Assembly: GCF_014193695.1 (NCBI RefSeq)
Contig: NZ_JACHZR010000003.1
Location: forward strand, 620,001 to 684,000
DNA: 64,000 nt
Direction of reading: 5' to 3'
Source of the DNA: Rhizobium sp. BK316
GTDB taxonomy: Bacteria; Pseudomonadota; Alphaproteobacteria; Rhizobiales; Rhizobiaceae
In this document: positions 61,994 through 64,000 of the stretch, piece after piece
How the letters are laid out: every line of letters begins with the position of its first letter
Position numbering within the stretch: position 1 is the stretch's first letter
Translations under genes and position numbers: made by a program
Notes under the pieces: model-generated
The model's input: only the letters and a program-made list of their open reading frames with translations
Told to the model about the DNA's origin: nothing
The model's database searches: none

Positions 61994-62440
61994 GAACCCT
62001 CCTGGGGCAGATAGTTGCACCTCATGCGGCTTTGCCAGTTGCTTCCGGAGCGCGGCGAGCGGGGTTTTCCTCTAGCGTTCTTATCGTTGGAAGAAGCAGG
62101 ACTCGGCGTACTTACTCGTTACGCGACGTCCACATTAGGCGCGGACGTGTTCTTTTGTAAGTGCTAAAAATAACCGTTTTTAAATGGGATAGCAATGTTG
62201 CGGCATCTCAATCCGCCTCTTGCTTGACGTGTGGTATGATGAAACCACACTGTTCGCCGTCGTTGACCAATGATCTTCGACGGGAGCGAGAATTACTGTT
62301 TTTCGGTCCGCCCTGACTTCAATCATCGTGGCGTGCAGCCATCAAGGCCAGGCATGAATGCATGCGCGAATCTCATTGGCCTTCGCGGGCTGCTTGGCTT
62401 AAAAGCAGGGCCAGTTTTTCAAGCGCTGATGGATCTCGCC
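61994..62440. other. 447-bp divergent intergenic region before pdxJ
   Basis: This lies between the MerR-LuxR gene and pdxJ. The right half keeps an open frame in phase with pdxJ back to 62270, but those residues resemble no family, so it is treated as a leader. It contains an AT-rich patch near 62150-62200 and the palindrome at 62229-62250. No structured RNA was recognised. Confidence 0.45.
62229..62250. promoter_or_regulatory. Palindrome upstream of pdxJ
   Basis: Inverted repeat GTGTGGT (62229-62235) with ACCACAC (62244-62250), 8-bp spacer, in the gap between the MerR-LuxR gene and pdxJ. It is of a size and symmetry that a dimeric regulator such as the neighbouring MerR-type protein could bind. 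Confidence 0.45.
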
Positions 62441-63193
62441 ATGCCCGCCAAACTTTCCGTGAACCTCAATGCCATCGCCATGCTGCGCAACCGGCGCGAT
62501 CTGCCCTGGCCAAGCGTGGAAGGGCTCGGGCGCATCGCGCTTGCCGCCGGCGCTTCGGGGCTGACCGTGCATCCGCGGCCGGACCAGCGGCATATCCGCT
62601 TTTCCGACCTTCCGGTCATCCGCAATCTGATCGACGACGAATTTCCGGAAGCCGAATTCAATATCGAAGGTTATCCGACCGAGGAATTCCTGGAGCTTTG
62701 TGCTGGTGCTGCGCCGGAGCAGGTGACGCTGGTGCCTGACGATCCCTCGCAGGCGACCTCCGACCATGGCTGGGATTTCCGCAAGCATCAGGCGTTTCTC
62801 ACCGATGTCGTGGCGCGGCTGAAAAAGATGGGATGTCGCGTTTCACTGTTTGCCGACGGCGATGGCGACGCGGAGGCGGTGAAAGCCGCGAAGGCGACGG
62901 GCGCCGATCGAATCGAGCTTTACACCGGTCCCTATGGCGGCTGCTACGATGCGCCGGAGCGGGTAGGGCCGATTCTCGAGGGGCTCGGCCAGACGGCGGA
63001 TGCGGCGATAGCGCTCGGCCTTGCCGTCAATGGCGGCCATGACCTGACAGTGGCAAACCTGCCCGCGCTTGTGAAGCGCATTCCTGCTCTCGCCGAAGTT
63101 TCGATCGGTCACGGGCTGACGGCGGATGCGCTGGAATATGGCATGGCGGAAACGGTGCGCCGTTTCTGCCGGGCCTGCGGCCAGAAGATCTGA
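62441..63193 (+). CDS. pdxJ: Pyridoxine 5'-phosphate synthase PdxJ
   Basis: A 250-residue TIM-barrel enzyme for the last ring-closing step of the DXP-dependent vitamin B6 pathway, joining 3-amino-1-hydroxyacetone phosphate with deoxyxylulose phosphate. Signatures: [90 protein letters not shown] and [17 protein letters not shown]. The ATG at 62441 gives the family length; upstream in-frame ATGs would add unrelated residues. pdxJ usually neighbours acpS or recO in other proteobacteria, but here it stands alone. Confidence 0.95.
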   Translation: MPAKLSVNLNAIAMLRNRRDLPWPSVEGLGRIALAAGASGLTVHPRPDQRHIRFSDLPVIRNLIDDEFPEAEFNIEGYPTEEFLELCAGAAPEQVTLVPDDPSQATSDHGWDFRKHQAFLTDVVARLKKMGCRVSLFADGDGDAEAVKAAKATGADRIELYTGPYGGCYDAPERVGPILEGLGQTADAAIALGLAVNGGHDLTVANLPALVKRIPALAEVSIGHGLTADALEYGMAETVRRFCRACGQKI

Positions 63194-63204
63194 AAGGAGA
63201 GGCC

Positions 63205-63227
63205 CGCCCTCGGTGGACGCGAGGGCG
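63205..63227. terminator. Hairpin between convergent pdxJ and oxidoreductase genes
   Basis: Perfect 8-bp inverted repeat CGCCCTCG/CGAGGGCG (63205-63212 with 63220-63227, 7-nt loop) in the 49-bp gap between the two stop codons. It can act in both directions; no T-run. Confidence 0.5.
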
Positions 63228-63242
63228 AGCCTTGAGGCCGGC

Positions 63243-64000
63243 TCAGGCGGTGAGAGCGGCCTTGTTGGCGACGAAATAGTCCTTGAGCGGCTGTGGCTCC
63301 TTGCCCGTCAGCTTGGTGAAATCGTCGGTGACGATGTCGAACTTGCCGGCGCGGATCGTGGCGTCGGCAGAAACCAGCATGTCGGCGACGAAGCCCGGCA
63401 GGCCGGCGCCGCGGATGCCCTGGCCGAGCTGTTCGTCGGTCACATCAACGACATCAAGCGGTTTGCCGGTGGCCTCGGTAACGAGGGTGGCGATTTCCTT
63501 TGAGGTCAGCGACTGCTTGCCGGTCAGCGTGTAGGTGCCGGTGCTTCCGGCGGCGAGGACCGAAGCGATGGCGAGTGCGCAGTCGTCACGCGAGATGGTC
63601 GAGATCTTGCCGTCGCCGGCCGAAGTGAACCATTTTCCGGTCTGCAGATTGTGCGGCATGCCGTGCAGATAGTTGTCGTGATACCAGGCGTCGCGCACGA
63701 TCGCGTAGGGGATGCCGCTTTCCTTGATGGCGTTTTCGGTGCCGAGATGATCGGGCGCGAAGGTGACGAGCGAATTATCAGGGGCGGGCATGGAGGTGTA
63801 GCTGATGTGCTTCACACCGGCCTTTACGGCAGCGGCGACAGCAGCCTTGTGCTGGGTCAGGCGCTTGCCCGGCGTGTCGAGGGCGTCAGTGCTGATGATC
63901 AGCAGACGGTCGACACCGGCGAAAGCGGCTTCGAGGCTGGCGGCATCATCGAAATCTGCCTTGCGGGTTACGACACCCGTGGCGGCGAGGGTCGCGAGCT
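63243..64000 (-). CDS. QorB-like SDR/NmrA oxidoreductase (partial)
   Basis: The gene runs off the right edge of the window; the part present covers about 252 codons to the stop. It is an atypical SDR of the NAD(P)H:quinone oxidoreductase 2 (QorB) / azoreductase type: ADFDDAASLEAAFAGVDRLLIIST, HKAAVAAAVKAGVKHISYTSM, GIPYAIVRDAWYHDNYL and the C-terminal GKEPQPLKDYF. The N-terminal Rossmann GxxGxxG motif lies outside the window. It reduces quinones or azo dyes in characterised relatives. A shorter frame starting at an internal GTG (63815) is not the real start. Confidence 0.87.
   Translation of the reverse strand, partial: LATLAATGVVTRKADFDDAASLEAAFAGVDRLLIISTDALDTPGKRLTQHKAAVAAAVKAGVKHISYTSMPAPDNSLVTFAPDHLGTENAIKESGIPYAIVRDAWYHDNYLHGMPHNLQTGKWFTSAGDGKISTISRDDCALAIASVLAAGSTGTYTLTGKQSLTSKEIATLVTEATGKPLDVVDVTDEQLGQGIRGAGLPGFVADMLVSADATIRAGKFDIVTDDFTKLTGKEPQPLKDYFVANKAALTA

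Overview
This window is GC-rich chromosomal DNA from an alphaproteobacterium, most likely the Rhizobiaceae (Rhizobium/Agrobacterium group). The case rests on gene order (sspB, thyA, dihydrofolate reductase, hflK-hflC-DUF2065-degP, serB/miaA, ilvI-ilvH), on a circularly permuted two-piece tmRNA gene of the alphaproteobacterial kind, and on a leader-peptide attenuator in front of ilvI. No rRNA, tRNA, CRISPR array, insertion sequence or prophage was recognised. GTG and TTG starts are common, so several starts were chosen by ribosome-binding site and family length.

Layout. 1-8.5 kb, mostly minus strand: an EF-hand protein, the UvrD/PcrA helicase, a DUF1275 membrane protein, an alpha/beta hydrolase, and a probable operon of YcaC-like hydrolase, XapX protein, YtcJ-like amidohydrolase and DoxX protein. 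8.9-20.9 kb: a VOC protein, an AraC regulator, an RND efflux pair behind a promoter region with three palindromes, a solitary flagellin, a divergent FMN-reductase/HxlR pair, an OmpA-type lipoprotein, DUF2000, a second AraC regulator and an NmrA-like protein. 20.9-30.7 kb: LysR regulators, an ABC exporter, a decayed AbrB fragment, a flavin monooxygenase gene interrupted by a single TGA, an intact AbrB transporter, an aldo/keto reductase and a GlcD-type FAD oxidase.

30.8-49.0 kb is the housekeeping core: AsmA protein, a ribbon-helix-helix protein, DUF4169, SspB next to the tmRNA whose tag SspB delivers to ClpXP, thymidylate synthase with an AT-rich foreign-looking dihydrofolate reductase, HflK/HflC with DegP (membrane and periplasmic quality control), serB and miaA with overlapping start codons, a HerA-like ATPase, and ilvI-ilvH under a leader peptide rich in Ile, Leu and Val codons.

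49.1-64.0 kb is accessory: a secreted hypothetical protein, an aldo/keto reductase, a LysE exporter, an SDR-DoxX fusion with DUF2269, a cobalt-type nitrile hydratase operon whose alpha subunit has a His/Asp-rich N-terminus, an ECF sigma/anti-sigma pair behind a secreted Yx(FWY)xxD protein, a FolC-like ligase, a secreted hydrolase, a RecD-like helicase, a MerR-LuxR fusion regulator, PdxJ, and the truncated end of a QorB-like oxidoreductase.

The signals most worth following are the apparently leaderless ilv leader peptide with its attenuator, the permuted tmRNA beside sspB, the replaced dihydrofolate reductase, the AbrB/monooxygenase decay zone and the His-rich nitrile hydratase. No wholly new defence or mobile system was found.
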